Shown: positions 49,560-61,565, counted from the first letter of the stretch. The stretch is 64,000 nucleotides of DNA from Deroplatys truncata (GCA_030765065.1 CM060990.1:415719198-415783197); one strand, 5' to 3'. The notes: generated by a model not told the origin, from the sequence alone. Program-made: numbers and translations.

Positions 49560-50589
49560 AAGTCGCTTTCAAGTCTAGCACCTCCTATTCCCTATCTCTC
49601 CTGTATATAAACCCATATTGCCACTCCTTTAGTATCTGTCTAGCCTAACACCTCTCCTCCTGTTCCTATACCTCTCATATAAACCATACTCTACTCCTCT
49701 AGCTCTGTCTAGCCTAACGCCTCTCTCGTTTACCTATGACTCTCACATAAACCATACTCTGCTCCTCGACCTCTGTCTAGTCTAACTCCTCTCCTCGTTT
49801 TCCTATACCACTCATATAAACGATACTCTATTTTCAATATCTGTCTAGCCTAACACCTCCCCTCGTTTTCCTATACCTCTCATATAAACTATACTCTACT
49901 CCTTATCCTCTGTCTAGCCTAGCACCCCTCTTCCTGTTCCTATACTTCTCATACATATAAACGCATTCTCTACTCTCAACCTCTGTCTAGCCTAACACCA
50001 CTCCCCGTATCCTCTACCTCTCATAAAGCGCATTCCTCTCCTGTCCCCTGTCTAGCTGAGTATCTCTTTGGTTTCCTATCTAGCCTATATAAAACACATT
50101 CTAGCTTTAAACACCTGTGTATCCTAACATAGGATCTCTCTCCGTTTTCTCGTCTCTCCTTTTAAACGCATACTTAAACCCTCCTAGCCTAACACCTCTC
50201 CTCGTTTTCCTATATCTCTCATATAAACCATACTCTACTCCTCAACCTCTGTCTAGCCTAACACCCCTCCTCCTGTTCCCAACCTCTCTCATATAAAAGA
50301 CATACTCTACCCTTCAACTCTGTCTAGCCTAACACCCCTCCTCGTTTTCCTATACCTTTCATATAAACCATGCTCTACTCCTCGACCTCTGTCTAGCCTA
50401 ACACCTCTCTACTATTTCTTCCATATAAACGTATTTCCCTCCTTCAACCCTCTCTAGCATAGTATCGGTCGTCGTATTCCCTATCTCTCCCATATAAACC
50501 CATTTTCCTCCTTGAACCGTCCCATCTAGCCTCGTTTTCCCTATCCTTTCCCATATATGCCCAAAAATTGGCCCAGCTCTCTCCTAAAT
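49560..50589 (-). repeat. ~69-bp tandem array, right arm
   Basis: Reverse-complement counterpart of the left array, same unit order, with scattered single-base differences. Confidence 0.85.
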
Positions 50590-50843
50590 AACCTACTCTC
50601 ATCACAACATAAACAGCTTTTTACAAACCATTTTCTAACGACAAAATAACATACAGAATGTTGGTTTCCATTTAAAAAAATTAAATTGACACTAAAATTA
50701 CCATAATAACGTCCTACAATCAAAACACGACTAATCACATTTTGTTTCCCCCATAACACCAAAAAACTTTTATTAAGGACGTCCTTTCTACTAGGTTTAG
50801 TTTTGGAGACATTCTACAGTATCAACTTAAATGGTCCATCCTG
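50590..50843 (-). repeat. Right terminal module of the palindrome
   Basis: Read inward it starts CAGGATGGACCATTTAAG and carries the CTCCAAAACTAA, TTAATAAAAGTT, GATTAGTCGTGTTTTG and GTCAATTTAATTTTTTTAAA blocks. It is shorter than the left end by roughly 130 bp and visibly more diverged from it than the arm interiors are from each other. Confidence 0.8.
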
Positions 50844-50859
50844 TATATGGGATTTTAAT

Positions 50860-51700
50860 CGAAATCCGTAGAGGTATTTTTGAAAAAATAAAACATGCAA
50901 AACCTTACATGTAAATCGTGGTTTGATGTTGCGGAACTTTCTTGAAACTTTTTTGCCGAATCTTTGATGATACAGAACTTGAATACCAAGTTTGGTATTT
51001 CTCCAGCATTTCGGTTTCGAGTTATACTTTTCTCAGATACATACAGTCACACTTATGCACGTTTTTCTAATAATGATTTCCTTTAGGATTCACGTGGGCT
51101 AAAACAGGTATTTCCGGTGAAATTTCGCTATCGAGCTTTTGGGTGGAGTGCAATATTTCCTCTACTTACTATAGGTAATTTGTAGAAGAAGTAATGAATG
51201 ACATAACCTACTCTTTCCACTGTTGCTGATTTTTATAATATAACGTACGCAAACCTTTACTATGAGAGCTTATTTTTCTGTCTACTTCATGTTAATTGAG
51301 ATAGACGTTTGTACAAATGGTTTCATTACACATTTCGATTTAGGTATGTATAAGGAGGTGGAAGAAACCGAACCGATAGTCAAATGTTGTGAATCGTATC
51401 ACTTTAAGCTGGTCTACAAATTCTATACTCTTATGTTTTAAAATAATTTTTAATACCCGTTCTTACTGCATACCACACCACAAGCAGTGGACACCGATGA
51501 TACATGAAAGGAAATAATTGGGAAAGCACACTAGGGAAGGAAACTCCCAGGCCTTAAATTTTAGTATATCTCACCGGCATTTGCCAGTTATGATGGCTGA
51601 GGAAATCCTTGAAAGACGAAGCTGTGAGAGAGGTTGCTCCAGACGTGGTTAGGCCCATAAACTTCCCATTCACGAGACCGTATGTTAACGACCTCGGCCA
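50860..51700 (+). repeat. Diverged repeat of unknown type, copy 1
   Basis: Shares ordered blocks with 52,030-52,620: GAAAAAATAAAA..CATGTAAA, TCGAGTTATAC..TACA, TTTCCGGTGAAATTT, TGGAGTGCAATATTTCCTCT, and CACCACAAGCAGTGGACACCGATGA. No coding content recognised. Confidence 0.6.
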
Positions 51701-52029
51701 ATCGTGTCGGTCCCATACTCTTCCATGACATCGCGAGAAACAAAGAATAGCGACAGCACTATTAAGAAAGACAAGGTATTGAAAAATTCAAACCAATAGT
51801 AATGGGCATCTCTGAATTGGCTGATGCCACCAAACAGTTATTTGATATAATTTGTGTATTATAAATATCTCTACATTTTCTGTGGTAGGTTTTCACCTAT
51901 ATCTTTTTATTTACTTGTTATTCTGTGTTATGCAAAATTCCATCGGAATACAGAGGACTACGGAGGCTATGCCCAGGAAATTCAAGTTATGCTTTTTAAC
52001 TGTTCTATAAAGGTTTTAAATATATGTTA

Positions 52030-52620
52030 TTAAATGGTTAGAGCCATTTTTGAGAAAATAAAAAGGTGTCGAGATTTTTTCCATGTAAAGAACAGTTCGA
52101 GGTTGGGGGCTTTTCCTGAAAGTCTTCGGGTTGCATCTTTGGAAGATGCGGAACCAAGTTTTGTATTTATCCGACTTTTCGTTATTGAGTTATGCTGCTT
52201 GTACACACGCATACACACAGTACACACGCTATATTTATAATACCTTTTTTATTTATTTAAGCAGCCTCAAAACAATATTTTCAGTGAAATTTAGAAATCC
52301 AGTTTTTAAGTGGAATGCAACACTTTCTCTACTTACTACGATGTAGGTGGTAGAGAAAGTAAAAACAACTGAAAATTTGATTAATAGAGTCAACTCTTAT
52401 TTTTAATCTTTTTAGTAGCGTGTAACACCCTGCTAAATATAGCACCACAGGCGGTGAATACTGATGACACATGCAGTGAAACGAAATTTGACAAAGAAGT
52501 GTGTAAGGACTGAGGAAAACCTGGAAGAATCCTCAGTCAGGGAGGGCAGTCCTGGAGGAATTTGAACCACGGAACACCTGTTCATGAATCCGTGTCTTAA
52601 ACACTTTAGCTACTCGTGTC
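52030..52620 (+). repeat. Diverged repeat of unknown type, copy 2
   Basis: Second copy with TTTTCAGTGAAATTT, TGGAATGCAACACTTTCTCT and CACCACAGGCGGTGAATACTGATGA in the same order, about 1.1 kb downstream of the first. Low identity indicates an old pair. Confidence 0.6.
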
Positions 52621-52721
52621 GATAAGGTGCATGTGGAACATATTGGCAGTGAAAGCGAAGGAGGTATAGGTGGCAAATGCCTGACCTGGAAGAATGCTAT
52701 AAAGTGACAAAATGTGAAATA

Positions 52722-54007
52722 TACGAGGGTGGATTGATAAGTCAATGACTTTTTAAATAAAATAACAATCTTTTCCACAGCATGAATTTTATCTCTCAGC
52801 ATAGTCTACTTTCAATTCAATAGACGTTGTCCAACGTTTCTCCAATTCTTTAACCCTTCCAAAAGTACGATTTTTCAAAGTCTGCAAAATATGAGGTTGT
52901 TTCTGCCATGATGTGTTCACTGGACGTGAATTTCTTCCCAGCGAGCCAATTTTTCAGGTTTGCAAAGAGGAAGAAGTAGCTCGGAGCCAAATCTGGAGAA
53001 TATGGTGGGTGAGGTAGCAGTTTGTAGCCCAATTCCAGAAATTTTGCAGTGGCAATGGCTGACTTGTTTGCGGGTGCATTATCCTGGTGAAAGAGAACCT
53101 TTTTCTTCACCAAATGGGATCTTTTCATCAGCAATTCCTTGTGAAACTGATCCAGTCTTGCGGCATAATATGAACCTGTGATCGTCTTACCCTATTCCAG
53201 GTAGTGGATGTCTATCACCCCCTGTGAATCCTAAAAGACTCCTGCCATGGTTTTTCCTGCCGACGGAATGGTTTTCGCTTTCTTTGGAGCAGGTTCGCCG
53301 AAGGAAATCCACTGCTTTGATTTTTGTTTGTTTTCAGGTTGACAGTAATGGACACAAGGTTCATCAACTGAGATATAACGCCGCAAAAACTCACTTGGGT
53401 TGCGCTGGGACATGTTTAAACCATTCCTTTGAAATGGTCACACGATTCCGTTTGTTGTCAACTTGAGCAGTCGCGGCACGCATCCTGCCGACAGCTTTCT
53501 CATACCCAAACGTTCGTGTAGAATGTTATACACCCGTTCATTCGATATGATTACTGACTTTGCTATCTCACGGATTTCCACTCGGCGGTCTTCCAACACA
53601 ATATCGTGAACTTCGTTCACCATTTCTTCCGTTGTGACCTCAACCGGCCGTCCTGTGCGCACGGCATCTCTTGTGCTCGAACGACCACATCGAAATTCTT
53701 TGAACCATGCCATGTGATGGAGCAGAATCCCCATAATATTCGTTGAGCATTTCTTCCGTTTCCTTCAGCGTCTTACTACGCAAAAAGTAGTTCTTTATCA
53801 GAACACGAAATTCACTTTTGTCCATTTTCTACGAAGCAACACATATCTGCTTAATTTATACGCCCTCAACAATGTACTAAGAAACAAATGACGACGAATT
53901 TCTGCGATTATATACAGAATAAATGTAAGACTTGGGTGCAAACAGGAAATCTGTGATTAGAACTCTATCTCTCGTCAAAGTCACGGACTTATCAATACGC
54001 CCTCGTA
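52722..54007 (-). mobile_element. Inactive mariner transposon
   Basis: 1,286 bp including TA at both ends. Terminal inverted repeats read CGAGGGTGGATTGATAAGT (left) and, inward from the right, CGAGGGCGTATTGATAAGT. The interior encodes a fragmented mariner transposase on the minus strand. Length, TA duplication and transposase together are diagnostic. Confidence 0.95.
52850..53825 (-). pseudogene. Mariner transposase, broken
   Basis: Four frame segments: 53,825-53,640 (N-terminal helix-turn-helix region), 53,734-53,438 (GRPVEVTTEEMV linker), 53,413-53,231 (ISVDEPCVHYCQPE, the first-aspartate region), and 53,134-52,850 (FHQDNAPA and YSPDLAP). In the DD34D family the third aspartate follows YSPDLAPS. 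Here it is tyrosine (TAC, about 52,976-52,978), one substitution from an aspartate codon. The frameshifts and the lost catalytic residue make it dead. Confidence 0.9.
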
Positions 54008-54019
54008 CAATGAAAAGCA

Positions 54020-54081
54020 TAAAATGATAATAATAATAATAATAACAACAATAATAATAATTATTATTATAATTATTATTA
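54020..54081. repeat. (AAT)n/(ATT)n microsatellite
   Basis: AAT triplets followed by ATT triplets with a few interruptions, forming an imperfect palindrome. Confidence 0.9.
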
Positions 54082-54139
54082 GAGAAAATTGTGTAAGTGT
54101 GGGATATGACTCTAATATGGGATGCCAGTGGTTACCTCT

Positions 54140-54445
54140 CTTCTAAGTTAAAAAAATTGAGTTTTGCTTATCGACGCTCTTTAACTGCTATGGTCCTGAC
54201 TGTTTCATTATATATTGGGCGTGCAAGACCGGTAATTTTGCTCAGAGGCCTCTTTATCAGGCTTGAGGTTCTTTTACGTGACGTAAATATACGACATGGG
54301 AACACCAGCTTTACTTCCCTTCCGAAGGAAGCCATGCTAAGGATTTTTACGCCCGAAAGAATCCATCACGCTCCGCCGGGTTTGAACACGCGACCTCGGG
54401 AACTAGAAGTTAGTATGGTATTCACTACACTACGGAGGACAACTC
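54140..54445 (-). repeat. tRNA-derived SINE, copy D
   Basis: Minus-strand copy. The head is near 54,445-54,370 with the B box reading GGGTTTGAACAC on the plus strand. The central CTTCCGAAGGAAG block is near 54,320, and the TTTAACTGCTATGGTCC 3' block near 54,180. Confidence 0.85.
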
Positions 54446-54698
54446 TCCTTGTAAGTGCTGCACTCTACCATAATTAACGTAAATTCTCGTACATGTTTAA
54501 ACTTCCCTCCCGTTATAGCGAGAGCTTTTGTCTTGAGTGTTAGTGCGTACAGTTAGTGAAACATCATTTCCGCCTTTTCAATTCGTTTTCAAGGTACGTA
54601 AATATGATTCTATATCGTTTCACCTGCAATAATTTTCGGTATATTAAAAGCTTTCTGTTTTTGCTACTTAACAACCTTGTTTGTCTTTGATGTGAGCG

Positions 54699-55532
54699 TG
54701 TGACCGTACATTCTACCCGCACTTTAAAATAACATCTGGTCGGTCCATCGTAAACAACAAGCAGGTAGTTTTCCCCATTCCATTAACAAGCCGGCCACTT
54801 TCTTTGTAACATATCCCTACGTGCTCAAGACAATATGTACATGGTTTAGCTCGGGTTCGAAGCCTGTGTGCCTTATCTTACATCTCAGACACCAGCGTGG
54901 GAAACCTAAACATCTGTGTGTGTATAATAAAATATATAAACTGACCCACCAAGAAAAATATAATAATTTTGAAGAGCGAATAACTGCAAAGAAATAACAT
55001 CACGTGACTTGAGAAAGCAAAATCAGGAACGAGAGAAGAGGATAATCGTGCCATGGCGATTTTGGGTTTTTCTGGTTAAGAACGGTCTACCAAAATACCT
55101 TCGCGAACCAGGACGTCGCACCAGGACACTCTACGTAAATACTTTCGCGAACTAAGACATCGCACCAAGGGACTCCACCAAAATACCTTCGCGAACCAGA
55201 ACGTCGCACCAGAACATTCTACTAAATACTTTCGCGAATTGAGACGTCGCATCAGGGGAGCTCATTACCATAGCCAAACCATTTTCATCACATCACGCGG
55301 TGGCGAGTGTTACGGCAGATAAAGAACAAATCTTATGATACAAAGGAACTACAGTGCATTCATGTAACTGAGCAGCCAACCATAGCCAGGGTACCCACTC
55401 CTGAGACCAACAAAGAGAAACCTCATGCAAAACCCAGAAAACCTCCCACACCAAGGAACCTGTCGTAACCTCCTACCCCTCCGGCGTACCATTAACAACC
55501 ATAAATTGTGAGACGACGAATGCACCGCCACA
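54699..55532 (+). repeat. 5' LTR of Gypsy B
   Basis: 834 bp with two 88-bp repeat units (near 55,087-55,262). Substitutions relative to the 3' LTR are scattered throughout, so the insertion is not very recent. Confidence 0.9.
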
Positions 55533-55537
55533 TAAAA

Positions 55538-55555
55538 TGGCACCAACGTGGTTGA
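55538..55555 (+). promoter_or_regulatory. Probable primer binding site of Gypsy B
   Basis: TGGCACCAACGTGG starts five bases after the 5' LTR. It equals the tRNA-Lys(CUU) primer site TGGCGCCCAACGTGG with one substitution and one missing C, so a decayed Lys site is likely. A CATAAAATGGCAAC-like copy lies 48 bp downstream (55,579), a local duplication. Confidence 0.5.
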
Positions 55556-56207
55556 TCACGAATACCTGGTGGCTGCCTCATAAAATGGCAACCAACAACG
55601 CCTGAACGACGGATTTCCACCAACTCTTGGACATCACAAATGTCCACCTGAAGGATTTTGCAGCAACGACTTCCTGGACGCCACAGCAGGACGACTGGCA
55701 TGTTCTCCGACGAGTTCCTGGATGGCACTGCATGAACGAGATACGATCACGAGCAACGCAACCGAGCAACGAACCAGATCGTCACCATCAACGAAGATCC
55801 ACTACAACGGGGACTACCACCGCGACCTCCACAAGACAACATTAGCCCCCCTGTGTTAGTGAAGTGCAAACCCTACCCTGGATTAAACAAACCACAGCAA
55901 TGAGTAAGTGCCCGAACCACTGCTTAGATGTATATGTGGATAGCCTATAGTATAGAATTGTATACATGCATGATTGGACGGGCGCTGCCTACAACAATAA
56001 CTTAAAAAAAGAGGGGGGTAATCCAAATCCGTGAATGTTACTCAGAAGTAATAAGGTAATAGGCGTGTGTGGAACCATGGCAAATAATATAAATGTAGGT
56101 AGGGAGATGGGTGAAAACATAAACTATCTCTGGCAGTAGTTGAGATTAGGCAGTCCGATCAATCCCCTCCAACTGAAAACTCAGAACTGGCGGGCGCGAC
56201 ACACATT

Positions 56208-57638
56208 ATGCAACAAATATTGGGACAGGTGACCCAGCTACGGCAACAAACCGTTGAAATGGCAGCTCAAATAACCGCACAATTGGAAGCAAAGATTTTA
56301 TCTCAAGGGGAAACAATGGCCGTCGAGGTAACGAAACAATTAGAGACTAAATTGTCCTCACAGGAGGAGAAATTGAGCCAGCAACTCAACCAGCAGGAGC
56401 GAGTATTTGCTGAGAAACAATATGAGTTTTGTCAGCAGCTCGAAACACAGCTCAATAGTGTCATGAGCGAGGTTAAGCAGACTCAAAGTGCTCTGCAAAA
56501 TGACACACGTACAGTGCAGAATGAACTTAGATCCACTCAGGCAGAAGTAGGGCAGATTAGTAGTCGATAAGATATGAGAAGAGACGAGATCCGCTTGTGT
56601 CACGCTCGAAGCAAAACAGCGCTCATTTGAGGTAGGTACGAGCGCCAAGCTCGATGATATAAATGAAATTATGGGGGAAGCACGAATCTCTCAAACATGC
56701 GAAGTTAGTAGATTAAGGGATGAATTGACACAAGTGGTTGCCGTCCAAAGTGACAAGCTCCAAGCAAAGGCAAGAGAAATTGCAATTGCCGAGGTACGGG
56801 AAGCAATTGAGCACATCCGCATAGGCAATACACAAGGCCACGCCCCCACACTTCCCGTTGCCTCAGGTAGTGGAGTAAGCATGGAGGGAAGGACGAGTGA
56901 CCGCGTGAGCGCTCCCTCGTCGTCCCCTCACGTAAACTATAATTCACTGAGTAACCTGAGACACAGCCGCAATTGTCAGTTCCGACACAATTTTTGAATG
57001 AACTCCCTATACCAAGGTTCGACAGTGAGCGTGACAATGCGAAGCAATTTATAAATGATATAGAGCCTTAATTTAGTTTAAGAGGAATACCCAACACCTA
57101 TAAAATGGTCCTAATTCAAAGGAGTCTTGTAGGTTCTGCCTTAAGCTGGTTCAGGCTAACATTAGGCGACCTGGCACAGTACGAACACTTTTGGGCGGCA
57201 TTCCTGCAAAAGCATTGGAGTGGAAGCGCTCAATACAATGCTGGAAGTCAAATCAATAATGAGAGATATCAGAGAGGAAACCGCGAGCCAATGACCGACT
57301 ATTTCTTATGCCTAGGGCAGCTAAGCAAATTACTGGAACCACCTATGCCGGAACAGGAGTTCATAGCGTTAATGGTACGACATTACCCAGACGTAATACC
57401 CCATCACTTGGTGGTAGCCCGACCACAAACCCTGAGCGAGGCAACAGAGTTGCTTGCAGCCCTGCAGGGTCACGGACCACAAGCTGCTGAACAAACCGCG
57501 TGGGAGAGGGCAGATAACCATCCCCAGACGCAACACAGAAATGATGGGATGAGGACACAAGGACCTCAAAACAGACACGTAGTCGCGAGCCGACCGAGAT
57601 ATAACCGACCATATGACCGAAATCCGGAAACGACATAG
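56208..57638 (+). pseudogene. Gypsy B gag, interrupted
   Basis: ATG 56,208 opens a 120-codon Gln-rich coiled coil (QQTVEMAAQITAQLE, TKLSSQEEKLSQQLNQ). Further segments are at 56,671-56,997 and 57,105-57,638. The last has capsid features: LVGSALSWFR, YEHFWAAFLQKHW, MTDYFLCLGQLSKLLEPPMPE. This pattern is typical of Gag from insect Gypsy elements. Stops and frame changes near 56,571 and 57,000 break it. Basic, Arg/Asn-rich sequence continues at 57,704-58,186, possibly the nucleic-acid-binding end, without a clear zinc knuckle. Confidence 0.75.
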
Positions 57639-58189
57639 GTCATATACACGAACGAAACGTTCAGAATCCTAATCGGATATACCGGGAATATCCCATACAA
57701 CTCATGAACTTTGACAGACGAGGCAACACGGGTAGAAATAACCTGCGCAGAAATAACCAAAATTCGTGGGGTAGACCCAACAACAGACATCGAAGCCCCC
57801 ACGAGGAAATGTACACTATAGCGAATGGTCTGACAGACAAAATGGCGCTAGGAGCCCCATACCACGTGCACGTGAACACGCACGGCCCCCTTCACCTAAT
57901 AACACAAATGCAGAACAAGGACGTGGGAGCCCCGGCCCCAACATTAATCAAATTACTCAACAGACACGAGCGAGAAACTAGATCCAGGAAGGGCGACGTT
58001 CCCGCATGCCTTCCGGAAAGACGCGTTTCAGACCCCACAATCCTCCGGGGACGCAAAAGACAACGGCGACGAGACAATCAGCGCGGCATCAAAAATCCAA
58101 ATTATCAGGTTCAACGATACAACGGTAGCTTAGGAGATGATGGAAGCTCCTTAGATAACAGGCAAAATTGGAGGGAAAAACTTTAATAT

Positions 58190-59100
58190 GATTTTAGATA
58201 GCGGATCGATGCTAACGGTTTGCAGCGAAGGCCTATAGAACCGATTACAACACATGAACTTGCAACTGCGGATTCTTCCCGTGAGAAATGCCGTCTGCAG
58301 TGGTGCGATTGGAAAAACAAAGCAGAAAAGTTCTCAACAGGTACTAATTACGGCGAATGTACATGGCTGCGAACTGGAATTTGTATTTTTTGTCGTGAAA
58401 AATCTCGTTACAGATCTCATTATAGGGAGTGACCTATTGAACGCCCTAGGGGCAGTGATTTATTATGAAAAGTCACAGGTAGCCTTCAATACATCTGGTT
58501 CAATTACAGTTGTTCCCTTCAATTACGTGGTGCCGAATCAGAGCATAAAACTATCAGAAGCAGAAATGATATTACAGGATGAGGAATCCTTTGTTGAAAT
58601 TTTAAATATGAAAGATTGCGCTGCAGTAGTTAGACTTATCTCACAACACCCACTAAGCACAGGCAAGTACAATGACCCCTATGACGAACCAGCTGATGCA
58701 TGTATGAAAGTAAACACAGCCGCCAGCCACCGCATTTGTATAGGAAGAGAGACAGAGAAAAAAATGCCAAACCGGTGTACCGCAGCCTACCTGAAGGAAA
58801 ATGTGGGTCATTCATTAATGGGGTGAGGGAAAATATTTCACAGCTGACGCATCTGAACGATCCACAAAAGGAAAGGATGTTTCAAATATTAGTAAAACAC
58901 AGGGAAGTATTCACAAGAAGAACGGGAATATGCAACGTATTCCAATACACCTTTCAAATAGCAAATGTGCCGATAATACGCCATAAATGTCGTATGGTAC
59001 CGTTAGACTTAAATGATGCGGTAACCGACAAAATCCAAGAATTTCTTTCCGACGGAAAAATAGAGGTATCCGATACCCTACATTCAGCCCCTCTGTATCG
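58190..59100 (+). pseudogene. Gypsy B protease and RT N-terminus, interrupted
   Basis: MILDSGSMLTVC at about 58,189-58,224 is the aspartic protease active site. Frame 58,254-58,826 continues with DLIIGSDLLNALGAVIYY, the second protease motif. Frame 58,700-59,137 carries the RT N-terminal region (RHKCRMVPLDLNDAVTDKIQEFL, DGKIEVSDTLHSAPLY). A frameshift just before 59,100 separates it from the rest of RT. Confidence 0.8.
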
Positions 59101-61565
59101 TGCGAAAGAAAAATGGAACCGTAAGATTGGCAATTGATGCACGTAAACTAAATCAATATATAACTCCGGATAATGTACGTACGGAGAATATAGAACAAAT
59201 TCTCGCTGGGATTAGCAGACAGCGATGGTTCTTGTCACTAGACTTGACAAACTCATACCTCCAAGTAGAATTAGACCCACTCCTACACAAATGCATGGGT
59301 TTCGTTCACTCGGGTCAAGTGTATACCTTTTGCCGTTGTCCCTTTGGTGTCAGCGTGTCAAACAGTGGATTTTTACGTGTAACGCATGCCGTGTTACGCA
59401 CTCAAACAAATGAATACGTTTCTCAATACGTCGACGGTCTATTGATTCACGACCTTGAAATAGATGAACACCCAGACCATATCGACGCAGTTTTAGGACC
59501 ATTACGGGAATGCGGCATGACCCTAAACTGGGATAAATGTACATTTTTTGCAACCTCCGTAAAATTTTTAGAATACGTAATTTCAGGTAAAAATATCTTA
59601 TCAGATAATGAGCGCATTAAAGCAGTACTACGGATCCCGCGTCCCAAGTATACTAAGCAGGTAAAGAAATTTTTAGGCGTTCTGGGTTACCAAAGTCGTT
59701 TTTTGTTAAATTACGCTAAAGAAACTGCACCGCTAAGGGCTTTGTTAGTCAAAAATACAAGATGGCGATGGTCGGAAGTTGAGGAGCACGCCTTCCAGCA
59801 TCTAAAACATCTGTTTAGCATCTCGATACTATTGACACGTCCAAGAATGGAATTGCCATTTCTAATTTACACAGACGCATCAATGGTAGCCTATGGATGC
59901 GTACTGGCCCGAACATTCCAAGATGGCGAACTGCGCATGATAGCGACCGCATCAAGATCACTCAATAAAGTGGAGCGCATCTCTAATGTAACAGAGCAGG
60001 AAATTGGAGCAATCTTCTTCGCAATACAGAAGTTCAGGCATTTTATATACAATAAGCCAATAATAATGTTTACTGATCATGTGAGTTTGCCCTTTATAAA
60101 AAATTGCAAACTGACGAGCGCCAAGCTGTCCAGATACATTCATGAAATAATGTCATATAACGCAGAAATCAAGCACATCCCAGGCAGCAGTAACATTTTT
60201 AGTGACCTATTATCGAGAGTAAAAGTAGGAGAAAACATTCCTGAGACGATAGGGAACACGCAGAGAGAAATTAGCGTATTGAAACTGGATTTAAGCCTAA
60301 ACAGCCACGTGGCTAACAAAATAAAACAACTGCAAAAGTATCAACGAAAAGATACCAAGTTGGCCGAAATATTGAGAAATGCACCACCGATTAGCTCCGA
60401 CAATAAGAGAAAGTATGGCAAACTGGACGGCAAACACGCCCCAGCCTGGAAAGCATACATACCCGCATCACTCGAGAAATTGATCATTCAGGCCTACCAT
60501 AGCGCACTCATACACGCAGGTGTGGAAAGAACAAGCCTAGTTATATCAGAACATCTGTATATCCCGAAGCTTAGACGAAAAGTAAGAACGTTCGTGGCCA
60601 CATGCCAAATATGCCAGAAGGCAAAGCCCCTACATTTTCACTTTGATCGGCCACCACTGGCTATATTAAGAGAAGCGCCTTTGCAATTGGTTGTAGCCGA
60701 CAGCCATGGTCCACTTTCAATGACACGGACAGGCCTGCAATACATTTTCGTAATGGTTGACATAATGTCTAAATTTGTAACCCTATATCCACTTAAAAGG
60801 CTTACCAGTGCCTCTTGTGCAAACAAAATCGCTGCAGAACACATATCAAAATATGGCCCAATCACAACACTGCTGGTTGATAATGCTTCTATCCATCACG
60901 GCCGAAAGTTTGTTGATAACCTCCGGGAGGCAGGAGTAAAACTATATCACACTAGCAATTACCATCCACAGGGAAACCCATGCGAAAGGACTATGCGAGA
61001 CCTGAATTCATATCTCCGGATCCTTACGCACGTAAAGCACACAAAATGGCCCGAATACCTATCTTATATACAGTGGGTCATAAATCACGCCATCAATCCC
61101 AATCATGGCTACTCCCCAACTCAGCTGTTGACAGGAAAACCACACGACCACATAATAGACGGAATTCCTACTGCGTTACCTATAATAAGCGAAACAGACT
61201 CGGAGAGGATACAAAGAGCATTTTTGAAACTTAAAAACAAAGCCAAGAACAGGAATGCAAAGCAGAAAAGACATCTACACACCTGGAATCCACAAATAAA
61301 CGACAAGGTACTAGTAAGAAACTTTAACAGGTCTTCGTTGTTAAAACGAGAATATAGAGGAATGAACCTTCTGTGGAAAGGTCCCTTCAGAATCATGACC
61401 CAATTCGGGGATCGAACGTACAAGCTCCGGGACATAAGGACAGGGAAAATATTAGGAAACTACAACATAATGTCAGTACGCCCATTTAAAGAGGCAGTGA
61501 GACCTAGAGGTACCGACACAAATGTTACGCCTTGTCCGCTAACCATCGCACCCTCCCCTGTCTGA
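59100..61565 (+). pseudogene. Gypsy B RT-RNase H-integrase, RT active site altered
   Basis: An 821-codon open stretch beginning inside RT; its first codon is GTG, so it is not a true start. RT: VRLAIDARKLN, FLSLDLTNSYLQVEL, then YVDG at 59,427-59,438 where active enzymes have YVDD; one A-to-G change explains it. RNase H starts at YTDASMVAYG near 59,868. Integrase: a HX3H-like HSALIHAG near 60,500 with CQIC near 60,609, the catalytic triad VADSHGP (60,697), VDNAS (60,878) and CERTMRD (60,982), and a C-terminal LLWKGPF module near 61,370. The integrase looks intact; the RT cannot be active. Confidence 0.9.

Larger units (their letters stand above)
28682..50847. mobile_element. Giant palindromic PolB element (about 22.2 kb, ~9-kb inverted arms)
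   Basis: Everything from about 28.7 to 41.84 kb reappears in reverse complement between 41.97 and 50.85 kb, apart from one LTR-element insertion in the left arm. The symmetry axis is near 41,902: for example 41,821 pairs with 41,983, and the PolB starts at 35,822 and 43,864 pair once the insertion is subtracted. The outer ends begin CAGGATGG on both sides, are flanked by TATA, and match the MITE at 22.54 kb. Arms hold three tandem-array zones, a PolB gene, its promoter, a duplicated block and a B-box-rich core. Without the 4,153-bp insertion the unit is about 18.0 kb. No integrase, transposase, capsid or ATPase gene is visible. It is related to Polintons only through PolB. Confidence 0.9.

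Noticed and set aside
28682-50847. Palindrome as a sequencing artefact (missed adapter or fold-back read)
   Set aside because: The arms differ by single-base indels, substitutions, microsatellite length, end length and a complete LTR insertion with an empty site opposite, which one molecule read twice would not give. Raw-read confirmation is still needed.
28682-50847. Classification as a canonical Polinton/Maverick
   Set aside because: No integrase, ATPase, protease or capsid gene was seen, flanks look like TATA/TA rather than a 6-bp duplication, and ends do not start with the AG typical of Polintons as I recall; only PolB is shared.
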